Below the pieces are notes generated by a model. It was not told the origin of the DNA. It made no database searches and saw nothing but the letters and a program-made list of their open reading frames with translations. Of a stretch of DNA of 5,732 bases, positions 1-5,435 are shown piece after piece. Source of the DNA: Lentisphaera sp. GTDB lineage: Bacteria; Verrucomicrobiota; Lentisphaeria; Victivallales; GWF2-50-93. The position numbers and the translations under genes were made by a program. Numbering within the stretch: position 1 is the first letter of the stretch; the number at the start of each line of letters is the position of its first letter. The stretch spans positions 1 to 5,732 of the forward strand of contig DYMC01000151.1 of NCBI GenBank assembly GCA_020721745.1. Reading direction: 5' to 3'.

Positions 1-168
1 GTGGCGGACATCGAATACTGCGGCATGCGCCTGCACGCGATGTTCTGCGAGGACCACGTCCGGGCGAAAGACGCCGAATTGACAACGCGCTGGTGCTGGC
101 TGACCGACATCCGCCCCTGCGCGGACAACATAGAGGAACTTGTAAACATACGCTTCAGCTCGGCGTAA
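1..168 (+). CDS. 3' end of an unidentified gene, possibly a truncated DDE transposase
   Basis: An open frame runs from the window edge to a TAA at 166-168, giving 55 codons, so the gene's start lies outside the window. The peptide contains TTRWCWLTDI followed by NIEELVNI. This spacing of W-L-T-D-I, then N and E-L-V, resembles the stretch just before the R-x-R-W-K-I-E-N-E motif in some DDE transposases. The motif itself is missing: the frame ends five residues after NI. In the +1 frame just after it one can read ARRKS, which might be a decayed remnant. If the resemblance is right, this is a transposase that lost its C-terminus by frameshift or by insertion of other sequence near base 155. It reads toward rseP but ends 234 bp before it and shows no coupling. 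The identification is weak; it could equally be an unrelated protein. No catalytic residue can be assigned. Confidence 0.4.
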   Translation: MADIEYCGMRLHAMFCEDHVRAKDAELTTRWCWLTDIRPCADNIEELVNIRFSSA

Positions 169-274
169 ATCCGTAGCCGTGCAGATGTCCAAGCTCGACG
201 TGCCGTAAAATCCATTCCAGACGCAAACGGACTTCAGCCCGTAGGTTCCGCCGTCCCCCGACAGCGGCCACCGA

Positions 275-297
275 CATCCCATCCATCCACCCATCCA
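275..297. repeat. short CATC-type tandem repeat
   Basis: Imperfect CATCC/CATC units repeat about five times between the upstream reading frame and the rseP promoter. Such simple tracts are prone to slippage. I see no gene in 169-344 that I would support; it is a spacer holding this tract and one weak stem-loop. Confidence 0.5.
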
Positions 298-333
298 GCG
301 TTCCAGTCGTCCATTCTTTATCGCTGGATTTTC
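293..333 (+). terminator. weak stem-loop followed by T-run, possible terminator of the upstream gene
   Basis: ATCCAGCG (293-300) and CGCTGGAT (322-329) form a perfect 8-bp stem with a 21-nt loop, and the stem runs into TTTT. It is placed to end transcription coming from the left before the rseP promoter. The long loop and short T-tract make this a low-confidence call. Confidence 0.25.
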
Positions 334-344
334 CGTGATCCGGC

Positions 345-373
345 TTTTCAAATTCGGATTGCCGGGATATATT
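345..373 (+). promoter_or_regulatory. sigma70-like promoter of the rseP operon
   Basis: TTTTCA (345-350) and TATATT (368-373) are separated by 17 bp, a good housekeeping spacing. The start site would fall near 380, leaving a leader of about 20 nt. The -10 context GGGATATATT is also present ahead of the tRNA-Gln gene at 5390-5399. No operator is obvious. Confidence 0.5.
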
Positions 374-402
374 AGCGATTTGCAAAACGCAGGATTGGAA
401 TC

Positions 403-1983
403 ATGGACACGACAAGCATTGTGAACACTCTTTTTTCCGGGATATTCGTTTTCCTGGCGCTAGGACTCTGCATATTTGTGCACGAGCTGGGACACTTCCT
501 GGTCGCGAAATGGCGGGGGCTTCACGTGATAGCCTTTTCGATGGGATTCAAAAAGGTCTGGGGGTTCAAATACGGCGGGGTGGAATACCGGATAGGATGC
601 ATTCCCTTCGGCGGATATGTGGAACTGCCCCAGATAGACGGCTCCGGGGAGCCAAAGGACGAGGACGGCAACCCCCTGCCCAGGGTGAGCCCGCTGGACA
701 AGATACTCACCGCCTTCGCGGGACCGTTCTGCAACCTGCTCCTCGGCGCGGCATTCGCAACAGTGATATGGATATGGGGCATGCCATCGGAATCCCCGCA
801 GATGAGCAAGATCGAGGTCGCACAGGTCGAGGAGGCCAGCCCGGAATATGCCGCAGGACTCAGGACGGGCGATGTCATAGAGACGGTGAACGGCAGGACT
901 TTCAACTGCACCTGGCGCGAATTCGTGGAGGAGGTCATATTCAACATCGGCAAGGTGGAGCTTGGCGTGAGGAGGGGCGATGATTCGCTGACGATCTCCT
1001 ACACTCCGGCGGAGAACGAGAAGAAGATACCTGGCGAGAAGATAGCATACCCCTTCTTCTCCCCTAGGATTCCGGTCGTGGTCAAGCCCCTGAAAGGATC
1101 GAGCGCGGCAAAAGCCGGGATCATGGAGAACGACATCATCACCGCCGTGGACGGCAGGAGCGTGAGGGATGCCAGGGAATTCAGCGAGATACTGGACAAT
1201 AGCCAGGGCAATCCGCTGGCTCTCACTGTATCGAGGAATGGAAGGACTATCGAGATACCCGGGATAGTGGCGGATAAAACAGAGGGAGCCCCTGAGTTCT
1301 ACAGGATAGGGGTTCAGTATTCGCCGGAACTGCCGCTCAGCATTGTGGATGTCGCGGCCGACTCGCCGGCACGTGCTGCCGGAATCGAGCCTGGCGACAT
1401 AGTTCTGGAGATAAACGGGATAAAAATCGAGGCGGCCAATTTCTTTTTCGATGAGATACAGAGATCGAAGGAGGGGGCCATCAGCATGAAGATATCACGT
1501 GGAGACAGGACCATCGAGGTGAAGGACATGCATGCGAGGCTCCATCAGTTCCGCGACATAGGCCTGCAGTTCGCATACTATCAATACCCGAGCCCCGCGA
1601 AGCTGCTTGTCAAGACGCTTGACATGACCTACAAGACCCTCAGGGGGATATTCTCCAAGAGGAGCAAGCTGAAGGCAAGAAACCTCAGCGGACCGATAGG
1701 CATAGTGCACAACGTCAGCAAGATAGTCTACACTGGGAACTTGACAGCGGCGATATACTTCCTCGCGTTCATATCCTACAGTTTGGCAATATTCAACCTC
1801 CTGCCTATTCCCATCCTCGACGGGGGGCACATTGCGATAGCGTGCGTCGAGGCCACCATTGGCAGGCCTGTTCCGGAGAGGATGCTTAAACCGGTCTACA
1901 CCGTGATGGTCGTGCTCCTGATCGGGCTTATGCTCTTCGTTACCTATTACGACATCCTGAGAGTGGCCAGAGAGTTCAGATGA
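403..1983 (+). CDS. rseP: RseP-type site-2 intramembrane zinc metalloprotease with three PDZ domains
   Basis: This is a membrane-embedded site-2 protease (M50). Family members cut transmembrane segments of anti-sigma factors or leftover signal peptides after a first protease has acted. Zinc ligands and catalytic Glu lie in HELGH (residues 27-31) inside the first membrane segment (about 7-26). FAGPFCN (105-111) starts the second. LSGPIGI (428-434) and NLLPIPILDGGH (465-476), carrying the third ligand Asp473, lie near and in the third. A last segment spans about 498-515. Between segments two and three are three PDZ-like modules, about 137-200, 223-290 and 313-373, with repeated AGL/AGI..GD/ND-I-I/V cores. 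E. coli RseP has about 450 residues and two PDZ domains; this one has 526. The ATG at 403 is supported by AGGA at 391-394, 8 nt upstream. The stop overlaps the next gene. The usual upstream partner dxr is absent. Family is secure; the substrate is unknown. Confidence 0.95.
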   Translation: MDTTSIVNTLFSGIFVFLALGLCIFVHELGHFLVAKWRGLHVIAFSMGFKKVWGFKYGGVEYRIGCIPFGGYVELPQIDGSGEPKDEDGNPLPRVSPLDKILTAFAGPFCNLLLGAAFATVIWIWGMPSESPQMSKIEVAQVEEASPEYAAGLRTGDVIETVNGRTFNCTWREFVEEVIFNIGKVELGVRRGDDSLTISYTPAENEKKIPGEKIAYPFFSPRIPVVVKPLKGSSAAKAGIMENDIITAVDGRSVRDAREFSEILDNSQGNPLALTVSRNGRTIEIPGIVADKTEGAPEFYRIGVQYSPELPLSIVDVAADSPARAAGIEPGDIVLEINGIKIEAANFFFDEIQRSKEGAISMKISRGDRTIEVKDMHARLHQFRDIGLQFAYYQYPSPAKLLVKTLDMTYKTLRGIFSKRSKLKARNLSGPIGIVHNVSKIVYTGNLTAAIYFLAFISYSLAIFNLLPIPILDGGHIAIACVEATIGRPVPERMLKPVYTVMVVLLIGLMLFVTYYDILRVAREFR

Positions 1984-3212
1984 AAATCGAGACCAGGAAA
2001 AACAAGGCCATCCTGTTCCTGGCGGACGGCATGGCGGACGAGCCCCTCGACGAGCTTGGCGGGAAGACCCCTCTCGAACACGCCCGGACCCCGAACATGG
2101 ACAGGATAGCGCGGAAAGGCGCCAGCGGGACTTTTCTCTCGCTCCCCGGCAACTGCCCGACATCGTCCGACGCGGCGAATCTCTCCGTCCTGGGATATGA
2201 TCTTGACAAATCCTATCCCGGGCGCGGGCCGATAGAGGCTGCCAGCCGCGGGATAGAGCTTCTCCCCCAGGACATTGCGTTCAGATGCAATCTTGTCGAG
2301 GTGAGGGATGGGATTCTGGACGACTATTCCGCAGGCCAGATAAGGAACGAAGACAGTGCGGAACTTATCAATATTCTGAACTCCGAACTTGGCTCCGCCA
2401 AGGTGTTCTTCCATTCCGGAGTGAGCTACAGGAATCTGCTCGTCCTGAGAGGGGAGGAATTTTCCGAGAAGATACGTTTTGCGAAGCCGGACTCATCGCA
2501 GGGCGAGAGAGTGGAGCGGCTGCTCCCCTGCCCCGCGGACCCAAGCCCAGAGGCGAAGCACACCGCTGAACTTCTTCTGGAGCTGATGCGAAAATCGCAG
2601 GAGGTTCTGGGCCGTCTTCCGGCCGCGAGGACCAACGGAGGCAGGGCGAACTGCATCTGGCCCTGGAGTCCCGGCAGAAAGCCGGATCTGGAGAAGTTCT
2701 CCGACAAATACGACGGCACGGGAGCCGCGGTGATCGGCGCCGTGGATGTCATCTTCGGGATCGCCGCATGCACCGGGATGGACATCATAAGGGTTCCCGG
2801 GGCCACTGGCTTCATAGACACCAACTACGAGGGCAAGGCAGAAGCCGCAGTCAAGGCCCTCGCCAGCCACGACTTCGTCTATCTCCATATCGAGGCGATT
2901 GACGAATGCTCGCACATGGGCAGGCTCGACCTCAAGCTCAAAGCGATAGAGGACTTCGACTCCAGAATCGTCGGCCCCGTGATGAATGCGCTGGAGGGAC
3001 AGCCTGTGAGATTTGCGATTCTTCCCGACCATCCGGTTCCGATAAAGCTCAGGAAGCACACCCGCACACCGGTTCCGGTCGCGATATGCGGTCCGGGCAT
3101 CAGCCCCGACGGCGTGGAACGATACAGCGAAATTCTCGCGCCAAAAGGCTCTCTTGGACTCATGAGGAAAGACGAACTGATGAGGAGAATACTCTTCACC
3201 ACGAGCCGCTAA
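1980..3212 (+). CDS. apgM: ApgM-type cofactor-independent phosphoglycerate mutase / proposed homoserine kinase
   Basis: This is a 410-residue cytosolic enzyme of the alkaline phosphatase superfamily, archaeal-type phosphoglycerate mutase branch. Visible motifs are the metal-binding LADGMAD (14-20), TSSDAANLSVLGYD (61-74) with the nucleophilic Ser region, IWPWSPG (226-232), HIEAIDECSH (303-312) with metal ligands, DFD (325-327) and LPDHPVPIKLRKH (348-360). Known members interconvert 3- and 2-phosphoglycerate through a phosphoserine. A bacterial subgroup with the same LPDHP.PI..R.H signature has been annotated as 'proposed homoserine kinase' because of its threonine-operon contexts. This protein resembles that subgroup, so the substrate is open. 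Family consensus has EAPDEAGH where this has EAIDECSH, a small deviation with Asp, Glu and His kept. The ATG shares ATGA with the rseP stop, implying translational coupling. No threonine gene is in view. Confidence 0.85.
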   Translation: MKIETRKNKAILFLADGMADEPLDELGGKTPLEHARTPNMDRIARKGASGTFLSLPGNCPTSSDAANLSVLGYDLDKSYPGRGPIEAASRGIELLPQDIAFRCNLVEVRDGILDDYSAGQIRNEDSAELINILNSELGSAKVFFHSGVSYRNLLVLRGEEFSEKIRFAKPDSSQGERVERLLPCPADPSPEAKHTAELLLELMRKSQEVLGRLPAARTNGGRANCIWPWSPGRKPDLEKFSDKYDGTGAAVIGAVDVIFGIAACTGMDIIRVPGATGFIDTNYEGKAEAAVKALASHDFVYLHIEAIDECSHMGRLDLKLKAIEDFDSRIVGPVMNALEGQPVRFAILPDHPVPIKLRKHTRTPVPVAICGPGISPDGVERYSEILAPKGSLGLMRKDELMRRILFTTSR

Positions 3213-3237
3213 TGGATTCGTTGTGTTTTGGAGATAG

Positions 3238-3249
3238 CCGAGCCAATTG
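3238..3249 (+). repeat. 12-bp direct repeat, left copy (candidate target-site duplication)
   Basis: CCGAGCCAATTG here is identical to 5363-5374 in the same orientation. The pair brackets both inverted-repeat arms and the glycosyltransferase gene. Twelve bases is a plausible duplication length for a transposed element, but chance or repeat-mediated recombination is not excluded. Confidence 0.5.
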
Positions 3250-3253
3250 CGAG

Positions 3254-3293
3254 GTAAATATTCACTGAACTACGTCGTCCAGCGAATTTTTAC
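3254..3293 (-). repeat. 16-bp-arm hairpin, copy A
   Basis: GTAAATATTCACTGAA (3254-3269) faces TCCAGCGAATTTTTAC (3278-3293) across an 8-nt loop. Thirteen of 16 pairs are Watson-Crick. Read on the minus strand, two of the three exceptions become G-U pairs and the third is the mismatch seen in all copies. It lies 41 bp after the apgM stop and may also slow or end transcription of that operon, though no T-run follows. Confidence 0.75.
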
Positions 3294-3300
3294 ATCCCGA

Positions 3301-3414
3301 GCTGATTTCAAAACTCCGCATTCGGGGTAAATCCGTTGGAGTTCACAACTTTAGTTGTGTCTTATTATCAACAAGATACACAGCTTAAGCTGTGAACTCC
3401 AACGTTGAAATCAG
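3301..3414 (+). repeat. nested-palindrome element, left copy
   Basis: An outer inverted repeat (CTGATTTCAA 3302-3311 / TTGAAATCAG 3405-3414) encloses a perfect 13-bp pair (GTTGGAGTTCACA 3335-3347 / TGTGAACTCCAAC 3391-3403). Inside are CACAACT/AGTTGTG (3344-3359) and the perfect 16-bp palindrome CACAGCTTAAGCTGTG (3379-3394). The whole can fold as a cruciform or branched hairpin. There is no coding frame. A reverse-complement copy lies at 5165-5361. With its flanks this element fills most of the 317-bp gap between apgM and the glycosyltransferase gene. Confidence 0.85.
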
Positions 3415-3420
3415 TTCATC

Positions 3421-3442
3421 GAGGCAATTTTGAAATTGCCTC
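3421..3442. repeat. perfect 10-bp inverted repeat
   Basis: GAGGCAATTT (3421-3430) and AAATTGCCTC (3433-3442) are separated by TG. Only one half, as AATTGCCCC (5151-5158), remains in the right-hand composite, so the right copy appears to carry a small deletion here. A run of eight A follows the palindrome, so it could terminate neither strand convincingly. Confidence 0.7.
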
Positions 3443-3475
3443 ATCCCAAAAAAAACGATTTCGCATCTTATCTTA

Positions 3476-3516
3476 GTACGGATTCAGTAAACGGACGTAG
3501 TTTACTGGATACGTAC
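3476..3516 (+). repeat. 16-bp-arm hairpin, copy B, just upstream of the glycosyltransferase start
   Basis: GTACGGATTCAGTAAA (3476-3491) faces TTTACTGGATACGTAC (3501-3516) across a 9-nt loop containing GGACGTA. It is the same hairpin family as the copies at 3254 and 5094, in inverted orientation, with paired base changes that keep the stem. It ends 13 nt before the ATG at 3530, where a ribosome-binding site would be expected, so it could influence translation or mark the inner end of the left arm. Confidence 0.8.
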
Positions 3517-3529
3517 ATTGCGAGTGCCG

Positions 3530-5008
3530 ATGTTATCCGACGACAAAAAGAATTTTGCCCTTACGGCGATGGCCGGGGTGCTCTGCCTGTCGGCCGCTGT
3601 TGTGGCGCGGGATTTTCTAGGCCGCGGGATATGGTTCGACGAGGCGCTGACCATACTCGAGTTCGCCGTCTGGCCGGATTCCCTCCCCGGGGTCTATCTC
3701 AACTACAGCATTCCCAACAACCACATTCTCTACAGCATGCTGATGAGGCTGTGGCTGGACAATGTCGCATGCTTTTTCTCCTTCTCGAATCCGATTCTGC
3801 GCCTGCCATCGCTCTTGTGCGGGATGCTTTTCCTGCTTTCGAGCCTGCTGCTGTGGCGCAGGCACTGTTCGGCGTTCTCCTGCTTCATCGTCCTTCTGGC
3901 CTTTTCCGCGAGCCCGCTTTTTGCGATCTACGCAACTGCAGTGAGAGGATACATCTTCAGCATGATTGCCGTGTCGCTGGCGATCGCCGCAGCCCTTGCC
4001 GCCTGCGAAAATCGCAAATACGCATACGCCGGATACTGGATGGCGGCGCTGTTTGCGGTCGGTGTCATGCCGAACAATGTCGTTGCGATTTTCGCAGCAT
4101 CCCTGCTTCCTTTCATTCTCGGGAAACTGCCCCTTGGTGCTAGGAACGTGGCGAAATACAGCCTGGCTCCTTTCGCCTGCCTGCTTCTGTTCTATCTGCC
4201 TATTCTTCCGAAGTTCATCAGGGTTCTCTCGATAAAGGAGGGATGGACATCCAATTTTGCCGCGATGCTTGCCTTTTATCTCTCGACAGCTCTGGTATTC
4301 ATCGTTCCGCTGGGGCTGTCGCTTCCGTCCGTATTCCGGCGGGGGCGTTCCGCCAGACCTGGGATTGCGCTTTGCGCCGTCGTGTTCGCGCTTCCATCTC
4401 TTTTCTTCGTCTTGCGCAATCCTTCGCCATTTCCAAGGACCTTTCTATGCATCCTGCCGGTGTGGATGTTCCTGTTCGCGGCGGGGATAAGCCGGCTGGA
4501 GGAGAGGCTCCATGCTCGCCTCCCGGCGAAGGCCGCGCATCTTCTTCTCTTCGCGGCGGCGCTGCTCTGCGCTGGGGCCGCATCGGCGATATTCGCAGCC
4601 AGGGACTCTCTTTCCAGCATTGTCTCGCGGGGTGGGCAGGACGACTTCTTCTCTCCGTATTTCATGAGGAAGGATTTCAATCCGGACAGGACGGTGGAGA
4701 GGCTCGTCGCACTGTCAGAGAAGCAGGATGGGCTTGTATTCGCCGACATTGGGTCGGACTATCCGTCGCTTACATTCTCGGCGAAGAGGTTCGGCCTAGG
4801 AGACGGCTTCATAGTCCACGACAGACCCAAGGCCAGGGTGGAGAAGTTCCCCGTCCTGGACATGCCCCCCCACGCATTCGTCGTCGCGGATGGAGAATGC
4901 CCGGCGAAGGCGACCTGCGAGCGGTTCGGCCTCGTTCTTGAGGGAGAGGAGGATGGCGGGGGGCTGAAGCAAAGGATATTCCGTGCGCGGCGCGCATCAG
5001 CAAGATGA
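3530..5008 (+). CDS. GT-C-type polytopic membrane glycosyltransferase (PMT/ArnT/RgtB-like)
   Basis: This is a 492-residue protein with about ten or more hydrophobic segments, the first near residues 10-26, and a hydrophilic C-terminal domain from about 357. The first outside loop has IWFDEALTI (34-42); the Asp-Glu pair there fits the catalytic loop of GT-C enzymes that move a sugar from a polyprenyl-phosphate donor to lipid or protein on the outer face. NNHILYSMLMRLW (63-75) matches the usual HPPLYY-type position, degenerate in that the prolines are missing. RNPSPFPRTFLCILP (296-310) resembles the conserved arginine loop before a late membrane helix. Acceptor and sugar cannot be told. I take ATG 3530 as start; an in-frame TTG at 3518 would add four residues. 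Neither has a strong Shine-Dalgarno, only GAG at 3522-3524. No promoter is convincing. The gene stands alone between inverted repeats, consistent with cargo. Confidence 0.75.
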   Translation: MLSDDKKNFALTAMAGVLCLSAAVVARDFLGRGIWFDEALTILEFAVWPDSLPGVYLNYSIPNNHILYSMLMRLWLDNVACFFSFSNPILRLPSLLCGMLFLLSSLLLWRRHCSAFSCFIVLLAFSASPLFAIYATAVRGYIFSMIAVSLAIAAALAACENRKYAYAGYWMAALFAVGVMPNNVVAIFAASLLPFILGKLPLGARNVAKYSLAPFACLLLFYLPILPKFIRVLSIKEGWTSNFAAMLAFYLSTALVFIVPLGLSLPSVFRRGRSARPGIALCAVVFALPSLFFVLRNPSPFPRTFLCILPVWMFLFAAGISRLEERLHARLPAKAAHLLLFAAALLCAGAASAIFAARDSLSSIVSRGGQDDFFSPYFMRKDFNPDRTVERLVALSEKQDGLVFADIGSDYPSLTFSAKRFGLGDGFIVHDRPKARVEKFPVLDMPPHAFVVADGECPAKATCERFGLVLEGEEDGGGLKQRIFRARRASAR

Positions 5009-5012
5009 GATA

Positions 5013-5048
5013 GAGCCCGTCCACAAAAACATTTTTCTGGACAGGCTC
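5013..5048 (+). terminator. stem-loop just after the glycosyltransferase stop
   Basis: GAGCCCGTCCA (5013-5023) pairs with TGGACAGGCTC (5038-5048) at 10 of 11 positions, and AAAAA/TTTTT within the loop can extend it. It begins 4 nt after the stop codon. No T-run follows the stem, so intrinsic termination is uncertain; it may instead protect the transcript 3' end. Confidence 0.4.
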
Positions 5049-5057
5049 CAAGGTGCC

Positions 5058-5089
5058 GGGGGTGCCGTCCGCCGGACGGCGCACTCCCC
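5058..5089 (+). terminator. GC-rich hairpin downstream of the glycosyltransferase gene
   Basis: GCCGTCC (5064-5070) and GGACGGC (5074-5080) form a tight hairpin with loop GCC, extendable outward through GTG/CAC and GGGG/CCCC with small bulges. It is strong but lacks a U-tract, so termination is only a possibility. Confidence 0.4.
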
Positions 5090-5093
5090 GATC

Positions 5094-5133
5094 GTAAATA
5101 TTCACTGAAGTATGTCCTTCAGTGAATCTTTAC
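5094..5133 (-). repeat. 16-bp-arm hairpin, copy C
   Basis: GTAAATATTCACTGAA (5094-5109) faces TTCAGTGAATCTTTAC (5118-5133) across an 8-nt loop; 15 of 16 pairs match. The left arm is identical to that of copy A. It forms the inner end of the right composite arm, mirroring copy B on the left, with a 10-nt gap to ATGCGAAAT (5144-5152) against 9 nt on the left. Confidence 0.85.
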
Positions 5134-5164
5134 ATCTAAAAAAATGCGAAATTGCCCCAATGAG

Positions 5165-5361
5165 CTGATTTCAAAGTTGGAGTTCACAGCCTTGGTCGCA
5201 CGCCATGGCGCGTAAACCTCTGGCGCCGCCGAAGGCGGGTAAACCCGCCAGTTCCTGGACGAGGGCGGGCAAACTTCAACTGTGTATCTTGTTGATAATA
5301 AGACACAACAAAAGTTGTGAACTCCAATGGATTTACCCCGAACGCGTAGTTTTGAAATCAG
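5165..5361 (-). repeat. nested-palindrome element, right copy with internal insertion
   Basis: This is a reverse-complement copy of 3301-3414. CTGATTTCAA (5165-5174), GTTGGAGTTCACA (5176-5188), TGTGAACTCCAA (5316-5327) and TTGAAATCAG (5352-5361) correspond in order. It is 83 bp longer because 5191-5279 replaces five bases at the central palindrome. The block 5280-5362 is nearly identical to its left counterpart. Together with hairpin C, the two stem-loops and the tRNA leader, it accounts for the 427-bp gap between the glycosyltransferase and tRNA genes. Confidence 0.85.
5191..5279. repeat. GC-rich insert inside the right element with three GGCGSGYAAACY motifs
   Basis: The stretch is absent from the left copy. 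It holds three related 12-mers, GGCGCGTAAACC (5207-5218), GGCGGGTAAACC (5234-5245) and GGCGGGCAAACT (5264-5275), spaced 27 and 30 bp. The middle one sits in a perfect hairpin, GGCGGG-TAAA-CCCGCC (5234-5249). Base composition is much richer in GC than the surrounding element, suggesting a different origin. I see no gene. Confidence 0.6.
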
Positions 5362-5362
5362 C

Positions 5363-5374
5363 CCGAGCCAATTG
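5363..5374 (+). repeat. 12-bp direct repeat, right copy
   Basis: CCGAGCCAATTG matches 3238-3249. It starts at the base after the right arm ends (5362), as expected for a target-site duplication, and its last three bases (TTG) form part of the candidate -35 box of the tRNA promoter. Confidence 0.5.
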
Positions 5375-5399
5375 AAAAAACAGCGCACAGGGATATATT
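5372..5399 (+). promoter_or_regulatory. sigma70-like promoter ahead of tRNA-Gln
   Basis: TTGAAA (5372-5377) and TATATT (5394-5399) are 16 bp apart. The expected start near 5406 is about 30 nt before the tRNA. The -35 box straddles the end of the 12-bp direct repeat, so if the cassette did insert here, the duplication would have preserved the promoter. Confidence 0.5.
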
Positions 5400-5406
5400 C
5401 ATGTAG

Positions 5407-5435
5407 AAAAACAATCCGGGTTCCGGAGTGTTTTT
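5407..5435. terminator. bidirectional terminator-like hairpin abutting the tRNA 5' end
   Basis: AAAAACA-A-TCCGG (5407-5419) pairs with CCGGA-G-TGTTTTT (5423-5435) across GTT, giving 12 pairs and one A-G mismatch. An A-tract on one side and a T-tract on the other make it terminator-like on both strands. It lies between the candidate promoter and the mature tRNA, so it may be an attenuating leader, or it may end transcripts arriving from the cassette or from the minus strand. Confidence 0.5.

Larger units (their letters stand above)
3238..5374. mobile_element. putative non-autonomous cassette carrying a glycosyltransferase gene
   Basis: From the outside in, the region shows a 12-bp direct repeat at both ends, then inverted composite repeat arms (3301-3516 and 5094-5362), then a single cargo gene. 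The right direct repeat directly abuts the right arm's outer end. On the left, 51 bp including an extra hairpin (3254-3293) lie between direct repeat and arm. The 83-bp blocks 3301-3383 and 5280-5362 match as reverse complements at about 79 of 83 positions. No transposase or integrase frame is inside, so movement would need enzymes supplied in trans, for example by MITE-like mobilisation. An alternative is two independent insertions of the same repeat in opposite orientation either side of a resident gene. Confidence 0.45.

Noticed and set aside
155..385. 76-residue minus-strand open frame
   Set aside because: It runs across the CATC tract, the rseP promoter and a stem-loop, has low-complexity composition and no recognisable motif. 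It is most likely non-coding.
1495..2414. Long minus-strand open frames opposite the rseP-apgM junction
   Set aside because: They are antisense shadows of two well-supported genes, rich in Arg/Gly/Pro as expected for the opposite strand of GC-rich coding DNA, with no family motifs.
4243..4941. 232-residue plus-strand frame inside the glycosyltransferase gene
   Set aside because: It overlaps in another frame a protein with clear membrane segments and GT-C motifs; its own translation has no such pattern.
5013..5089. Riboswitch in the GC-rich stem-loops after the glycosyltransferase gene
   Set aside because: They follow a stop codon and precede no gene for 345 bp, and no known aptamer core is visible; plain 3'-end hairpins explain them better.
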